Assembly: GCF_000747525.1 (NCBI RefSeq)
Contig: NZ_CP009278.1
Location: 5,146,001 to 5,210,000, forward strand
Direction of reading: 5' to 3'
DNA length: 64,000 nucleotides
Source: Sphingobacterium sp. ML3W
Lineage (GTDB): Bacteria > Bacteroidota > Bacteroidia > Sphingobacteriales > Sphingobacteriaceae
Positions 41,787 to 51,762 of the stretch are shown here, in pieces; the stretch's first letter is position 1; the number at the start of each line of letters is the position of its first letter. The notes beneath the pieces are model-generated. The model ran no database searches. It was not told where the DNA came from and saw only the letters and a list, made by a program, of their open reading frames with translations. Both the position numbers and the translations under genes were made by a program.

Positions 41787-42785
41787 ATGAAAACTATGGC
41801 ACAATATCAAACTTTACTGTACTATTGCTACAGCCCTATCGCTGACGCTGAAAAATTTGCGGCAGATCACTTAGAATTTTGTAAATCGTTAAATTTAGTT
41901 GGACGTATTATCGTTGCGGAAGAAGGTCTAAATGGAACGGTATCGGGTTCCCCGGAATCCTGTAAAGCGTATATGGATGCCATATATGCCGATGGCCGAT
42001 TCAATCATACCGAATTTAAGATAGATGAAGTATCAGAGCCTTCTTTTATTAAGATGCACTGCCGCTATAAAACCGAAATTGTGCATTCTGGCCTACGTGA
42101 CCCGAAAATTATCGACCCTACGCAAAAAACGGGTATCCATCTTGAACCGAAAGACTTTATGGAAATGAAGGATCGTGACGATGTTGTGGTGCTTGATGTC
42201 CGTTCCAACTATGAGCATAATGTGGGCCGCTTTAAAAATGCGGTAACGTTAGATATTGAAAATTTCAGAGAGTTTCCGGAAAAAGTGAAGGAACTAGAAC
42301 AGTATAAGGGTAAAAAAATATTAACCTATTGCACGGGTGGTATAAAATGTGAAAAAGCTTCGGCCTTATTATTGGCGGAAGGTTTTGAAGATGTATACCA
42401 ATTGCACGGGGGTATCATCAAATATGGGAAAGAAGCTGATGGGAAGGATTTTGATGGTAAATGTTACGTGTTTGACAATCGTGTTACTGTAGATGTCAAT
42501 TCGGTAAACCCTGTGGTTGTATCAAAATGCAAAAACTGTGGGCAGGAAACACCGAAGATGATCAACTGTGCTAGTCCCATCTGTAATGAGCATTTTACAC
42601 AATGTGATGCTTGTGGCGAACAATTGGAGGGCTGTTGCTCTACAGCATGTCAAGAAGACCCGCTAAAGCGTACCTACGATGGTACAGGTTACTATGTAAA
42701 AATACCACAACCTGTCAATATGGATAAAATAAGCAAAAGAAAACATAAAAACTTCCCATCAAAAGTTAGTTTAGAAAATTCTTAA
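41787..42785 (+). CDS. trhO: tRNA uridine-5-hydroxylase, rhodanese-domain protein (TrhO/UPF0176)
   Basis: The 332-residue protein has the UPF0176/TrhO layout: an acylphosphatase-like N-terminal domain (LYYCYSPIADAEKF..GRIIVAEEGLNGTVSG), then a rhodanese domain with Cys182 in LTYCTGGIKCE, then a Cys-rich C-terminus (CKNCGQETP, CDACGEQLEGCC) that may bind metal. TrhO hydroxylates uridine 34 of some tRNAs using oxygen. It might start at the second ATG (41796). A promoter lies upstream and a 40-bp palindromic terminator downstream, so it is a single-gene unit. Confidence 0.92.
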   Translation: MKTMAQYQTLLYYCYSPIADAEKFAADHLEFCKSLNLVGRIIVAEEGLNGTVSGSPESCKAYMDAIYADGRFNHTEFKIDEVSEPSFIKMHCRYKTEIVHSGLRDPKIIDPTQKTGIHLEPKDFMEMKDRDDVVVLDVRSNYEHNVGRFKNAVTLDIENFREFPEKVKELEQYKGKKILTYCTGGIKCEKASALLLAEGFEDVYQLHGGIIKYGKEADGKDFDGKCYVFDNRVTVDVNSVNPVVVSKCKNCGQETPKMINCASPICNEHFTQCDACGEQLEGCCSTACQEDPLKRTYDGTGYYVKIPQPVNMDKISKRKHKNFPSKVSLENS

Positions 42786-42786
42786 T

Positions 42787-42826
42787 AAAAGAAAAGGGTC
42801 GAAAATATTTTCGACCCTTTTCTTTT
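42787..42826. terminator. 40-bp palindromic bidirectional terminator
   Basis: Perfect 20-bp arms beginning AAAAGAAAAGGGTCG and ending in T-rich DNA, between trhO and the convergent phosphodiesterase gene. Confidence 0.9.
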
Positions 42827-42857
42827 ATAATGTCATTACTTATTTATAATAACCTGA

Positions 42858-43724
42858 TTATGGCAACTCCTCATAAGGATAGTCCGAACAGAATTCAGTG
42901 ACACCAAGAGCCATTACGCTATCAATTTCTTTTTTACTATTATTATTCCCACAAAGTAACTTAATGCCTAGCTTCGCACATGTATCAACTAAGTTTTTGT
43001 CTATCAAATTTGCATTAGGTGCATAATATGTTGGATAAAATGTCAGTAATTTCATGTTTTCTTCAAATGTTCCCTTTGTCGCATTGAGCATTGTAATAAT
43101 TTTCGGAAAATCCTGATGTACAATTTCCAAGGTGCGAGGATCGAAGGACTGAATAATGACGCGGTCAGCAATATTTTTATCATTAATGTTCTTCATTAAA
43201 TCTTTCACAAATACCACCGGATTAGGTTGCGCCTTTCCATCTCGTTTTGGATTGGTTTTGGTTTCAATGCTGTAGCGCGGTATAACACCCAAAGTTTTCG
43301 CATAAGCTTCAACACTATCTATTAAATCTGTCAACTTTGGAATCTCTGATTTAAAATTACGTTTCTTGGGAAAATCCTTGTGTTGTTGGCTTCCCACATC
43401 ATATTTAGCAATCTCTTGATAGGTCATTTTATAAATAGCATGCTCTTTCCCATTTCTTATTGGTTTTCCAGCTGGGTCTAATGTAATCAAGGAGTCCAAC
43501 CAAGGATCATGGGAAACTACGGCATGTCCATCTGAAGTGAATGCGATATCCAATTCCAATACTCCAGCTTTCTTATCTAAAGCATGTTTCATGGCTGCTA
43601 TGGTATTTTCGGGCATTAGGCCTCTAAAACCGCGGTGTGCGTAAATAACAATATCTTGTTGAGCATAAGAAATAAAACTCCCAAATATTGTACAAATTAT
43701 TAAAATAAACTTTTTTATGATCAT
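42858..43724 (-). CDS. exported glycerophosphodiester phosphodiesterase
   Basis: The 288-residue protein has a signal peptide (about 1-21) and the GDPD barrel: His30 in AHRGFRGLMPENT, Glu57 and Asp59 in ELDI, and His72 in SHDPW form the metal site and catalytic pair. It cleaves glycerophosphodiesters to glycerol-3-phosphate and an alcohol, in the periplasm or at the surface. It lies downstream of the SusC-SusD-DUF5689 genes on the same strand but after a terminator, so it may be expressed partly on its own. The locus may gather phosphodiester nutrients (inference). Confidence 0.92.
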   Translation of the reverse strand: MIIKKFILIICTIFGSFISYAQQDIVIYAHRGFRGLMPENTIAAMKHALDKKAGVLELDIAFTSDGHAVVSHDPWLDSLITLDPAGKPIRNGKEHAIYKMTYQEIAKYDVGSQQHKDFPKKRNFKSEIPKLTDLIDSVEAYAKTLGVIPRYSIETKTNPKRDGKAQPNPVVFVKDLMKNINDKNIADRVIIQSFDPRTLEIVHQDFPKIITMLNATKGTFEENMKLLTFYPTYYAPNANLIDKNLVDTCAKLGIKLLCGNNNSKKEIDSVMALGVTEFCSDYPYEELP

Positions 43725-43762
43725 ATCAAATAAAATTGGTCTGCTATATAGCGCAATAATTA

Positions 43763-43789
43763 AAAGAGCAGCTTAAAAAGCTGCTCTTT
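43763..43789 (-). terminator. terminator after the DUF5689 gene
   Basis: 12-bp stem AAAGAGCAGCTT / AAGCTGCTCTTT around an AAA loop, directly after the stop at 43799, before the phosphodiesterase gene. Confidence 0.8.
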
Positions 43790-43798
43790 AATTTGTTA

Positions 43799-45319
43799 TT
43801 ATTCTACGAGTATCGTTGCGTTTTCAGGTTCTATTTCTGCAATGGTAGACGTTTTGGTCATCTCTACATTATTTTGGCTACGAGCTGCCGTCCAACGTCC
43901 TAGCGTTAGATTATACTCCCCACCAAGACTTACAAAATAACCTACATCTGCTGTATTATATTTCAAAAATAATTGATTTGTACCCTGCTTAAAGAAAGGC
44001 TGTGGTTCCATAGTTAAAGGATTGATAACATCATAGAAATCATTATTTGTAATACGATAACCTTTATTTCCTTCCCAAAGAGCTCCGCCTCCTGAATTAT
44101 TCATAACATCTACTGGTTTTGAATCCTTTGTCACAGTGGTTCCTTTAAAAATAGCTATTCCAAAAGAGTTGCCACTGTTGGCGAACAATCCTGATCTTTT
44201 ACTTCCAAAATCAAATCCATCATTTTCATTATAATCGTAATTTAACACCCAATTGGAAGACGCTAAACTGGTAGAAGCACCTCCATTGATCAGCTGATAT
44301 TTTCCGCCGACATAAAAGAATGTTCCCTTACGCGCTACACCTTTTGTTAAATTAAACTTATACGTTCTCATTCCCCCTGTTGCCCATCCATTTGCGGGTG
44401 CACCTGTAGGTGTTGAAGCATTAGCATTATTGCTCACAACAACAGAATAAGGTGTTTTAGAGAAATCGATATCCTCTGTAGCCATTAACTGCAGATATTC
44501 ATAGTTGGTGTCTGAGCCTTTAACATCACTAGAAAAACCTGTTATGATAATTGATGCGACTTCAATTTCAGAACTGAGCATCAGAACATCTGCTTTAGAA
44601 CGACATCTCAGATAAGGAGTACTGACACCGGTACCGTCTTCCTGACCAAAAACAATACCATAGTAATTGCCTAGTATATAAGGTGATTGTTGTGAAAAAT
44701 CAGCCTTTTCATTTGTTACTAAATTTAAGTTGCCAAAACCATCATTTAAAACTTTAGTTCCAGATAGTATCTCGCCTGCTTTAGGAATTGGGTTAAATCC
44801 TCCCTTTAAAATAATAACCAATGTGCTTTCATAGGCATCTGGATTTTCCAATATCGCCTTAGACGTCACAACATTGTTTGTAATTGGTCGTCCAGAAGCT
44901 ACCTTTGCAATTTGACTTTCTTTAATGTTTTTAAGTTTCAAAATACCATCCTCACGCAAAAGTTGACTGCCAAGGATATCAATAATGACAGAATCTCCAG
45001 GTTGATAATTCATTGCGGCATCGCCTAGATCGATTGAAATACCGCGTAACTTCCCTAAACGTCTCGTATCCTGTACAACGAGTAATCCTTCAGGAAGATT
45101 GCCCCCCTTATGATCCGATACGACCAATGCTGCTAGCTTACTTGAGCCCGCTAATTTTTCAGCATCAATAGTAACCATTTCACCTTTAAATAAAGCTCGA
45201 AGATCAAAAATCCCAATGTGTGAACTAATTGTTCCTCCCGGATAATTTGTATCTTGACATGATGTCATGGCTACCAAAACCACCATCATTGTTATGATAT
45301 TAAAAAATTTTTTTTTCAT
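43799..45319 (-). CDS. DUF5689 lipoprotein
   Basis: The protein has a lipoprotein signal (MKKKFFNIITMMVVLVAMTSC) and a DUF5689 region (IFDLRALFKGE, and VIDILGSQLLREDGILKLKNI), followed by an IITGFSSDVKGSD...YEYLQLMATEDIDF region that resembles LTD-like domains. DUF5689 genes commonly follow SusC/SusD pairs and encode surface-exposed lipoproteins that may bind substrate; no enzyme activity is evident. I use the ATG ending at 45319, which avoids overlap with the SusD stop at 45343. Confidence 0.85.
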   Translation of the reverse strand: MKKKFFNIITMMVVLVAMTSCQDTNYPGGTISSHIGIFDLRALFKGEMVTIDAEKLAGSSKLAALVVSDHKGGNLPEGLLVVQDTRRLGKLRGISIDLGDAAMNYQPGDSVIIDILGSQLLREDGILKLKNIKESQIAKVASGRPITNNVVTSKAILENPDAYESTLVIILKGGFNPIPKAGEILSGTKVLNDGFGNLNLVTNEKADFSQQSPYILGNYYGIVFGQEDGTGVSTPYLRCRSKADVLMLSSEIEVASIIITGFSSDVKGSDTNYEYLQLMATEDIDFSKTPYSVVVSNNANASTPTGAPANGWATGGMRTYKFNLTKGVARKGTFFYVGGKYQLINGGASTSLASSNWVLNYDYNENDGFDFGSKRSGLFANSGNSFGIAIFKGTTVTKDSKPVDVMNNSGGGALWEGNKGYRITNNDFYDVINPLTMEPQPFFKQGTNQLFLKYNTADVGYFVSLGGEYNLTLGRWTAARSQNNVEMTKTSTIAEIEPENATILVE

Positions 45320-45342
45320 CTTAATTTCTATTGAATCTGCTA

Positions 45343-46872
45343 TTAAGGTTTTTGCCACCATACTTTGGTATTAATCAAATCAGCTCCTTGATTAGCAATA
45401 GCTTCTTTATAGCTTTTAGGATTTGAAGATTGTACGATAACGGGGTACACCATTCGCGATGGCATCTCACCATTATTATTCAAACCAGGACCTTTTGGTA
45501 AAACGGGGTAACCCGTTCTACGGTGTTCAAACCATTGTTGTAAATCGACTGTAAAAAGCGCATAATATTTCTGCAAATGCAGAGTTTGCATTTTTTGTGC
45601 TAAAGTTTTACTTTCATCCCATTGTATATCCGCATTGGTTAGATAATCTTGCACGGGAAGTGCCCAATTTGGAATCCAGAGCTTAATGTTGTTTTCTACT
45701 CCACTATTATAATACGTTTCGGCCGAGCCAGAAATCCACCCTTTGATGATGGCTTCAGCTTTGATGAATTCAACTTCAGCATAATTCATAAGCATACCCG
45801 TTAATGGTTCCGTCTGTAAGCTATTGACACCTGCATTTTGATCATAGGAATAGAAATAACTCATCTTCGTATAATCTTCTGCATTTCCAGCAGCATAACC
45901 ACTCTCTACTCCAACATAATTTCCAGAAACAGGAGCAATTCCTAATCTATTAATACCGCTAGTGCCATATTCAGGAATATTTAAACGTGGATCGTTCCAA
46001 TCTCTTAAATGATCAATAAAGAAAGATGCGAGAGAAGTAGCACGAAAATCTTGTGCCCTAGTCCCCATAAATGGTGAAAGATACGCTCCCTGTCCAGTCC
46101 ATCTTAATACTGCAACATCACTATTGCTGGTCATGATAGGATACTCACTAGGGTTATCTTCTAGTATCTCCTTTATCTTTTTAATTGCACCTGCGCCCAC
46201 TTCTTCTTTGTGCGCAACCCGAAGCAACAACCTCAAATACATGGAGTTAGAAAATTTACGCCATTTTAAGATATCACCAGCAAAAATGGGATCACTTGAA
46301 GCCTCAATTGCATCGCCTCCCTTAAATAATTGATTGGCTTCTTCAAATTTTTCAAACATGCCCCTGTAGATATCCTGTTGCTTATCAAACTGAGGTTCTA
46401 AAATAAGGGAATCTCGACCTAGTAAAGCTTTTGAATAAGGAACGTCTCCATAAGTATCGGTCAATATCGAGACCAACCAAGATTGACCAAGTAATGCCAC
46501 CCCTTGATAGGATCGGTTGAACCCGATGCCTTCTGAAGCCGTAAGGTACATATCCTTAAAGTTCATGAGATGTTTATAATGTTGATCCCACAGATAACTT
46601 GACCAGCTTGGTCTGAAGTCATAACGAAAGACTTTACCGTCTCCTTCCCCAATCGAGACAGTTACTTGCATCAATTCATTAGTAAAACTTCTATTTCGAC
46701 TCATATTAGCTGTAATTGCATTTAAAAATGCATTAGCCATAAATTGTGAAGGGTATGCATTTGTTGTTTTGACTGGATCTGTATTTAAGTCTATAAAGCC
46801 TTTATCACAGGACTGCAGACTCATCGATAATGCCAAAAAAGCAAAAGATATTTTTTTGATAGTGTTGTTCAT
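45343..46872 (-). CDS. SusD/RagB-family nutrient-binding lipoprotein
   Basis: The 509-residue protein has a lipoprotein signal ending LSMSLQSC and the SusD opening DKGFIDLNTDP. The middle TPR-type helices are typical, with ALLGQSWLVSILTDTYGDVPYS as the strongest signature. It forms the lid over the SusC channel at the outer membrane and binds the nutrient. It follows susC by 11 bp and precedes the DUF5689 gene by 23 bp. The substrate is not evident; no glycoside hydrolase is nearby. Confidence 0.93.
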   Translation of the reverse strand: MNNTIKKISFAFLALSMSLQSCDKGFIDLNTDPVKTTNAYPSQFMANAFLNAITANMSRNRSFTNELMQVTVSIGEGDGKVFRYDFRPSWSSYLWDQHYKHLMNFKDMYLTASEGIGFNRSYQGVALLGQSWLVSILTDTYGDVPYSKALLGRDSLILEPQFDKQQDIYRGMFEKFEEANQLFKGGDAIEASSDPIFAGDILKWRKFSNSMYLRLLLRVAHKEEVGAGAIKKIKEILEDNPSEYPIMTSNSDVAVLRWTGQGAYLSPFMGTRAQDFRATSLASFFIDHLRDWNDPRLNIPEYGTSGINRLGIAPVSGNYVGVESGYAAGNAEDYTKMSYFYSYDQNAGVNSLQTEPLTGMLMNYAEVEFIKAEAIIKGWISGSAETYYNSGVENNIKLWIPNWALPVQDYLTNADIQWDESKTLAQKMQTLHLQKYYALFTVDLQQWFEHRRTGYPVLPKGPGLNNNGEMPSRMVYPVIVQSSNPKSYKEAIANQGADLINTKVWWQKP

Positions 46873-46883
46873 TGTATTTCAAC

Positions 46884-49800
46884 TTAAAAACCCAAGACTA
46901 AATTAAATCCTATTGTACGTGTTGATGGAAACTGAGCAATTTCAAAGCCTTTTAGAATATCTCCACCATCCAATGTTCCAAATTCAGGATCAAAGGCTGG
47001 CCATTTTGACCAAATAAATAAATTTCTTCCATAAAGACCGATTGTGGCCTTATCTAAACCCCATCTTTTTAAAACATCTTTTTTGAAGGAATAATCCAAT
47101 CTTGCCTCACGAAATTTGATGAAATCGGTTGGGAATGTACTGCCTTCAGCATTATCTTGACCATAATGTGAACGATAATATTCGTCAATATTGGTTGCTA
47201 CAACATCATTTTTTCGATAAGTACCATCACCATTGGAAATTACACCATTTCCAACAATTCCATTGTAGCGACCTGGGAGCGTATTTTTTGTTTTCCCTTG
47301 TTCTGCTAATTTATAATGTGTTAAAGAATGACCTACTGCTCCCCACTGGGTATCAAATAAGACGTTTAATCTAAAATTCTTATAACTAAATGTATTTCCC
47401 AGACTTAATTTTCCGGTTGGAATCGTATTACCTAAATAGACAACATTCTCTGTTAATAGAGCTGCACCGGTTTTTTCATCGTATATAACTTGACCATCTG
47501 GAGCGCGTTGATATCCTATGCCATACATATCACCCATACTTCCACCTTGTAGTCCAACAATTTGCCCACTTCCCACTGAACGATATTGGAGCACAATCGA
47601 AGAATCAGGAATTGACATAATTTTATTGCTATTAGCGCTATAAGTAATACTAGATGACCAATTAAATCCTTCTTTATTGACAAGCTGATTCGTATTTACA
47701 GCAATCTCCAAACCTCTATTACGAACTTCTCCCATATTCATTAAATATTTGGAATAGCCTGACGATGGATCAATAGTACGGTAAAGATGCTGTTTACTTG
47801 TATTGCCTTGATAAACCGCTACATCAATATTTAAACGATTTTTAAACATGCGTACATCTGTTCCAAACTCTATTGACCGTGTCGAAAGCGGTTCGATATA
47901 AGGATTGACTAGTGTAGTTGGATTTTGCAATGAGCCTCCAATAAGTGGGTTACCCCCTACATATCCAAACTGTGTCATATATGGTGCATCTACACCTGAT
48001 CCAACCCAAGCAACGGACGCACGTAATTTCGCGAAATTAATGGCTTTGGGTAATGAGAATAATTCGGATAATACCAAACTACTGTTGAAGGAGTTATAGA
48101 AGAAACCTACATTTTTATCGGGAACGATTGACGAAGCTAATGTACTCGACCAATCCATTCGTCCCGTTACATCAAAAAATAGATAATCTTTGAATCCTGT
48201 GGTAACTAAACCATAAAAACTATTGATTTCAAAATTACTAACGCTCTGAACACTTTTAATACCATACTTATTATTCGTATGGTTATATACTCCTGGAAAA
48301 GTCAAACCATCTGATGCTAAAGAGGTCACACGGTAATTATTACGTAATGTACCTCCACCTCCTGTAGCGGTTATATGCCAATCCTCATGTATTTGTTTAT
48401 CATATTTCAACAAGAAGTCTAGATTCGTTTCCTTTGAAAAGATATCTTGTGTACGGTAGCTCCCTTCGGCAAATTTAGAACCGGCATCATAAGGTCGCAG
48501 CTGTGCTCTATCTTCGCTAGAGAAATCAATAGATGCTCTTACCTGTGCGCTAAATTCTTTTGAAAACTGATAGGAAGCCTGTGCATTACCGGTAAATGTA
48601 TTACGGTTATTGCGGTTAATAAATTCATAAGAAATCGCATACGGGTTTTCCGGGTATGTACTGTAAGGATACATTATTTTCCGATTCTCTTGACCTTTTA
48701 CCCAATAATCTTGTAACCAGTTTACATCTGCACTAGGTTGCCAAAAGATATACCAATACATCAACGATTGATTACCATAGCCTGCCCCAGGTAAGTTATC
48801 ACTGTTTCGGTTATTATAGCTCACCTTGGAAGTGATACTCAATTTATCACTTACCTTCGAGTTGACGGATAAAGCGACTGTATTGCGATCATAGCCTGTA
48901 TTGGGTAAAATCCATTGATTACGAACATTGGTTGCAGAGAAACGCGCATTTGTTTTTTCCGATCCACCATCAATTGAGATGGTATTCATGTAAGTTTTAC
49001 CGACATCAAAAAAGGTATTGCTATTTTTATAAGGTTTCCAAGGTGTTCGCTCTGTTCCAACTGCCTGAAGATTAGGGTCAAATTGAAAAAAGTTTTGACC
49101 ATCAAACTTAGGTCCATAGGCAGAACTGGTACCGCTTGTACTTCCGCCGTCAATTGTCGACCCATAGGAGTAATAATCTGATCCTCCTGTGCCCTGACCA
49201 TACTCATATTGTAGATCTGGCCAACGGTTGACGCTTTCAAATGATGTATTTGAATTTAAGGTTATCCCTAGTGATTTTCCATTTCTTTTGGCTCCTGATT
49301 TAGTGGTGATGATAACGGCACCATTGGCTGCTTTTTGTCCGTAAAGGGCAGCTGCCCCCGGTCCCTTTAGCACCGAAACACTTTCGATATCTTCAGGATT
49401 AATATCGTCCATACCGGAACCGTAATCTGCTGGCATATTATCACCACCGGTACCATAAATAGCATCAGAACCATTGCCTGATCGTCTCCCTGATCCACTA
49501 TTGATAATCACACCATCAACAACAATCAGCGCTTGATTTTCTCCCGTTAAATTATTCTCCCCACGTAAGATAATCTTAGTTGACCCTACTGGGCCTGCTC
49601 CTGAGCGCATAAGATTGAGTCCTGCCACTTTACCTGACAAGGCATCCATCCAGTTGCTCGAAACGGCATTCGTAAGCTCTTCTCCCTTTACAGTACTGAC
49701 CGAATAACCAAGAGACTTCTCTTCTCGTTTTATACCTAATGCTGTGACCACAACCTCTTCTAAAGCACGTTCAGTGGAGTGCAATTTAATTTCGACATTT

Positions 49801-50132
49801 GAAGCCTGGTTGTTGACCTGCTCCTCATGGGTACGATGTCCCAATGACTTAAAAGTCAATACTGTTCCTTTGGCAACTGTTAATGTAAATGCCCCAGCAT
49901 TGTCCGTCTTACCAATGCTCTTACTGCCATTGAGAATTGAAACATCAGGTAAAGGATGTCCATTTCCATCCACTACTTTTCCTTTAAAGGAAACACTTTC
50001 TTGTTCCAAAATATTGGAAAAGATTTTAGTTTCGACATGGAGATTTGATGCAAAAAGAGGATACGAACTGCATTCGAGTATACTACATACGAGCAGTGCT
50101 TTTTTTAAATGAGATAGGTAATAATGATTCAT
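46884..50132 (-). CDS. SusC/RagA-family TonB-linked outer membrane transporter
   Basis: The protein has a signal sequence, a carboxypeptidase-regulatory-like domain (VSFKGKVVDGNGHPLPDVSI..DNAGAFTLTV), then a TonB-box-like and plug segment (ALEEVVVTALGIKREEKSLGYSVSTVKG, SGKVAGLNLMRSGAGPVGSTKIILRG), a DDINPEDIESVSVLKGPGAAALYGQKAANGAVIITTK signature, and a C-terminal beta-barrel. It takes up nutrient across the outer membrane using TonB energy, together with the SusD-like partner. The start at 50132 (MNHYYLSH) is preferred over 50192. It opens a susC-susD-DUF5689 operon. No anti-sigma or hybrid regulator lies next to it. Confidence 0.95.
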   Translation of the reverse strand: MNHYYLSHLKKALLVCSILECSSYPLFASNLHVETKIFSNILEQESVSFKGKVVDGNGHPLPDVSILNGSKSIGKTDNAGAFTLTVAKGTVLTFKSLGHRTHEEQVNNQASNVEIKLHSTERALEEVVVTALGIKREEKSLGYSVSTVKGEELTNAVSSNWMDALSGKVAGLNLMRSGAGPVGSTKIILRGENNLTGENQALIVVDGVIINSGSGRRSGNGSDAIYGTGGDNMPADYGSGMDDINPEDIESVSVLKGPGAAALYGQKAANGAVIITTKSGAKRNGKSLGITLNSNTSFESVNRWPDLQYEYGQGTGGSDYYSYGSTIDGGSTSGTSSAYGPKFDGQNFFQFDPNLQAVGTERTPWKPYKNSNTFFDVGKTYMNTISIDGGSEKTNARFSATNVRNQWILPNTGYDRNTVALSVNSKVSDKLSITSKVSYNNRNSDNLPGAGYGNQSLMYWYIFWQPSADVNWLQDYWVKGQENRKIMYPYSTYPENPYAISYEFINRNNRNTFTGNAQASYQFSKEFSAQVRASIDFSSEDRAQLRPYDAGSKFAEGSYRTQDIFSKETNLDFLLKYDKQIHEDWHITATGGGGTLRNNYRVTSLASDGLTFPGVYNHTNNKYGIKSVQSVSNFEINSFYGLVTTGFKDYLFFDVTGRMDWSSTLASSIVPDKNVGFFYNSFNSSLVLSELFSLPKAINFAKLRASVAWVGSGVDAPYMTQFGYVGGNPLIGGSLQNPTTLVNPYIEPLSTRSIEFGTDVRMFKNRLNIDVAVYQGNTSKQHLYRTIDPSSGYSKYLMNMGEVRNRGLEIAVNTNQLVNKEGFNWSSSITYSANSNKIMSIPDSSIVLQYRSVGSGQIVGLQGGSMGDMYGIGYQRAPDGQVIYDEKTGAALLTENVVYLGNTIPTGKLSLGNTFSYKNFRLNVLFDTQWGAVGHSLTHYKLAEQGKTKNTLPGRYNGIVGNGVISNGDGTYRKNDVVATNIDEYYRSHYGQDNAEGSTFPTDFIKFREARLDYSFKKDVLKRWGLDKATIGLYGRNLFIWSKWPAFDPEFGTLDGGDILKGFEIAQFPSTRTIGFNLVLGF

Positions 50133-50263
50133 GCAAGAGTTTTTGTCAACGGGTTTTACTTCCGCACAAAAATGCAATCCCAATATTAACATAGCTGTTG
50201 TTTTATGTTAACATTGTTTTACTAAATGAATGTCTATATAAGCTTTTTGTTAATTAACCGCAT

Positions 50264-50301
50264 AAAAAAAGGAGTAAAATAAAAATTTTACTCCTTTTTT
50301 T
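50264..50301. terminator. terminator between the SusC start side and trmB
   Basis: Stem GGAGTAAAAT (50271-50280) / ATTTTACTCC (50285-50294) with A7 before and T7 after; it ends the minus-strand trmB gene, whose stop is at 50318. Confidence 0.85.
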
Positions 50302-50317
50302 ATATAACCTATATGTA

Positions 50318-50974
50318 TTAAACTTGATCAAAAGACCATTTTACATAATTTATATTCTTATCAACAGCGAGATATTTTTTCTCATAATAGGTTTTGATTG
50401 ACAATACTTCGTCTACCAAATCAGAATGGTAAAGATCTGCTGTCTCTGCATACTTTTTCAAACCTAAGATTTCAATCTGCTCTAATGTATAATTATAAAA
50501 ACCATCATTATCAGTTTTTAGGTTCATAAACCCTCCATCTTGCAAAACAAATTTATAACGGCCTAAGAAAGTAGGATTTGTTAATCGTTTTTTCTCACGG
50601 CTATCCTGAGGTTGAGGGTCAGGGAAAGTAATCCAAATTTCAGCAATTTCATTTTCTTCAAAATATTCCAAAATGGTTTCAATCTGAATACGTAAAAATC
50701 CAACATTCGTGATACCATCTTCAATAGCTGTTTTAGCTCCTCTCCATATACGATTACCTTTGTAGTCGACACCAATAAAGTTCTTTTCAGGAAAAAGTTT
50801 AGCAAGATTAACGGTATATTCACCTTTACCACAGGCCAACTCGACCACGATTGGATTGTTATTTTTAAAATGCGTGTTAGCCCACTGACCTTTAAGTGCT
50901 TTACCCGCATCAAGTTCTACGACATTGTCAAAAGTTCCAATCTCCGCAAATTTTCTAAGTTTGTCTTTACCCAT
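50318..50974 (-). CDS. trmB: tRNA (guanine-N7)-methyltransferase
   Basis: The 218-residue protein methylates G46 in tRNA. The SAM motif VVELACGKGEYTVNLA (43-58), the ITFPDPQPQDSREKKRL segment (TrmB-specific FPDP..K..RL) and FMNLKTDN near 155 are all present. It stands alone on the minus strand with a terminator downstream and a TAnnTTTG match on the minus strand at 50992-50999. Length is normal. Confidence 0.95.
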   Translation of the reverse strand: MGKDKLRKFAEIGTFDNVVELDAGKALKGQWANTHFKNNNPIVVELACGKGEYTVNLAKLFPEKNFIGVDYKGNRIWRGAKTAIEDGITNVGFLRIQIETILEYFEENEIAEIWITFPDPQPQDSREKKRLTNPTFLGRYKFVLQDGGFMNLKTDNDGFYNYTLEQIEILGLKKYAETADLYHSDLVDEVLSIKTYYEKKYLAVDKNINYVKWSFDQV

Positions 50975-51252
50975 TACTATAAAATATGCGACAAAATTAA
51001 CCTTATATTTTAAGTAATCAATAGCTTAAGCATGAAAAGATTTTAATATAATGCTACAAATACAGATACAATCATCAATCTGATTATGGTTCAGGTATAC
51101 TATCTGCTATCTTTTCGTTGCGCGCTGCTACATTATTCAGAAAAAATAATGAAAAAGGAAGAGAAAGAGCAAATTATATGCTCAAAAGAATCAAAGCAAT
51201 AGGTCTAAGGGATGGTATAGACAATCCAGCTAATAGCGAAAACAGCAGTTTT
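50975..51252. other. gap without a supported gene
   Basis: A plus-strand frame at 51118-51327 runs antisense into the next gene and has no supporting features. Nothing else was seen. Confidence 0.5.
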
Positions 51253-51762
51253 TTAGTATGTTTCACTATAAGATGGTATACCATATTCATTGACTTGATC
51301 TTCCAACTCAGGAGGACTGACAGCTGAGGCTTTTCTTTTTTTCTTTTTACTGGGCTTTATAAAGTTCGTGGCTTTGGCAATTAAACTCGTTACCATATCT
51401 TGATTGACTTGACCAAGTGCTTTTTCCGAAGCCAATAAGAGTAATGCTTTTTTCAATACACCTGCTTTTCTAAAGAAAAATCTATTCATCACAAAAGGAA
51501 CACCTATACGCAAGCTTTTCGTTAACCAATCGCCACTTTTCGCTTCTCCTTTTACTGTAGAAGAAAACAGACCCGACAGCATATCCAATCCTGGGATATT
51601 TGATTTAACAGCCTTAAAAATACGCATGGGTGTTTCAATCTTATGATTTAATAAACTTACCTGCGATTTCAAATAGGCTTCCTGCTCATTTTTTAAAACC
51701 TTAAGACGTGCAATCTCAGTTTTAAGCTCGGCTAAATTATGAATTTTGCTGTGTTTCGTCAT
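51253..51762 (-). CDS. hypothetical protein, envelope trio member 3
   Basis: Not recognised. The 169-residue protein has a likely N-terminal coiled coil (AELKTEIARLKVLKNEQEAYLKSQVSLLNHKIE), a hydrophobic central part and a very basic cluster (KPSKKKKRKAS) near 140. Its start overlaps the upstream holin-like gene by 26 bp, which implies coupled translation. It lies in a three-gene minus-strand set with YtxH and holin-family genes, so a cell-envelope role is likely (inference). Confidence 0.65.
   Translation of the reverse strand: MTKHSKIHNLAELKTEIARLKVLKNEQEAYLKSQVSLLNHKIETPMRIFKAVKSNIPGLDMLSGLFSSTVKGEAKSGDWLTKSLRIGVPFVMNRFFFRKAGVLKKALLLLASEKALGQVNQDMVTSLIAKATNFIKPSKKKKRKASAVSPPELEDQVNEYGIPSYSETY

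Noticed and set aside
51118..51327. 69-codon plus-strand frame
   Set aside because: Runs antisense into the 51253 gene; no features.
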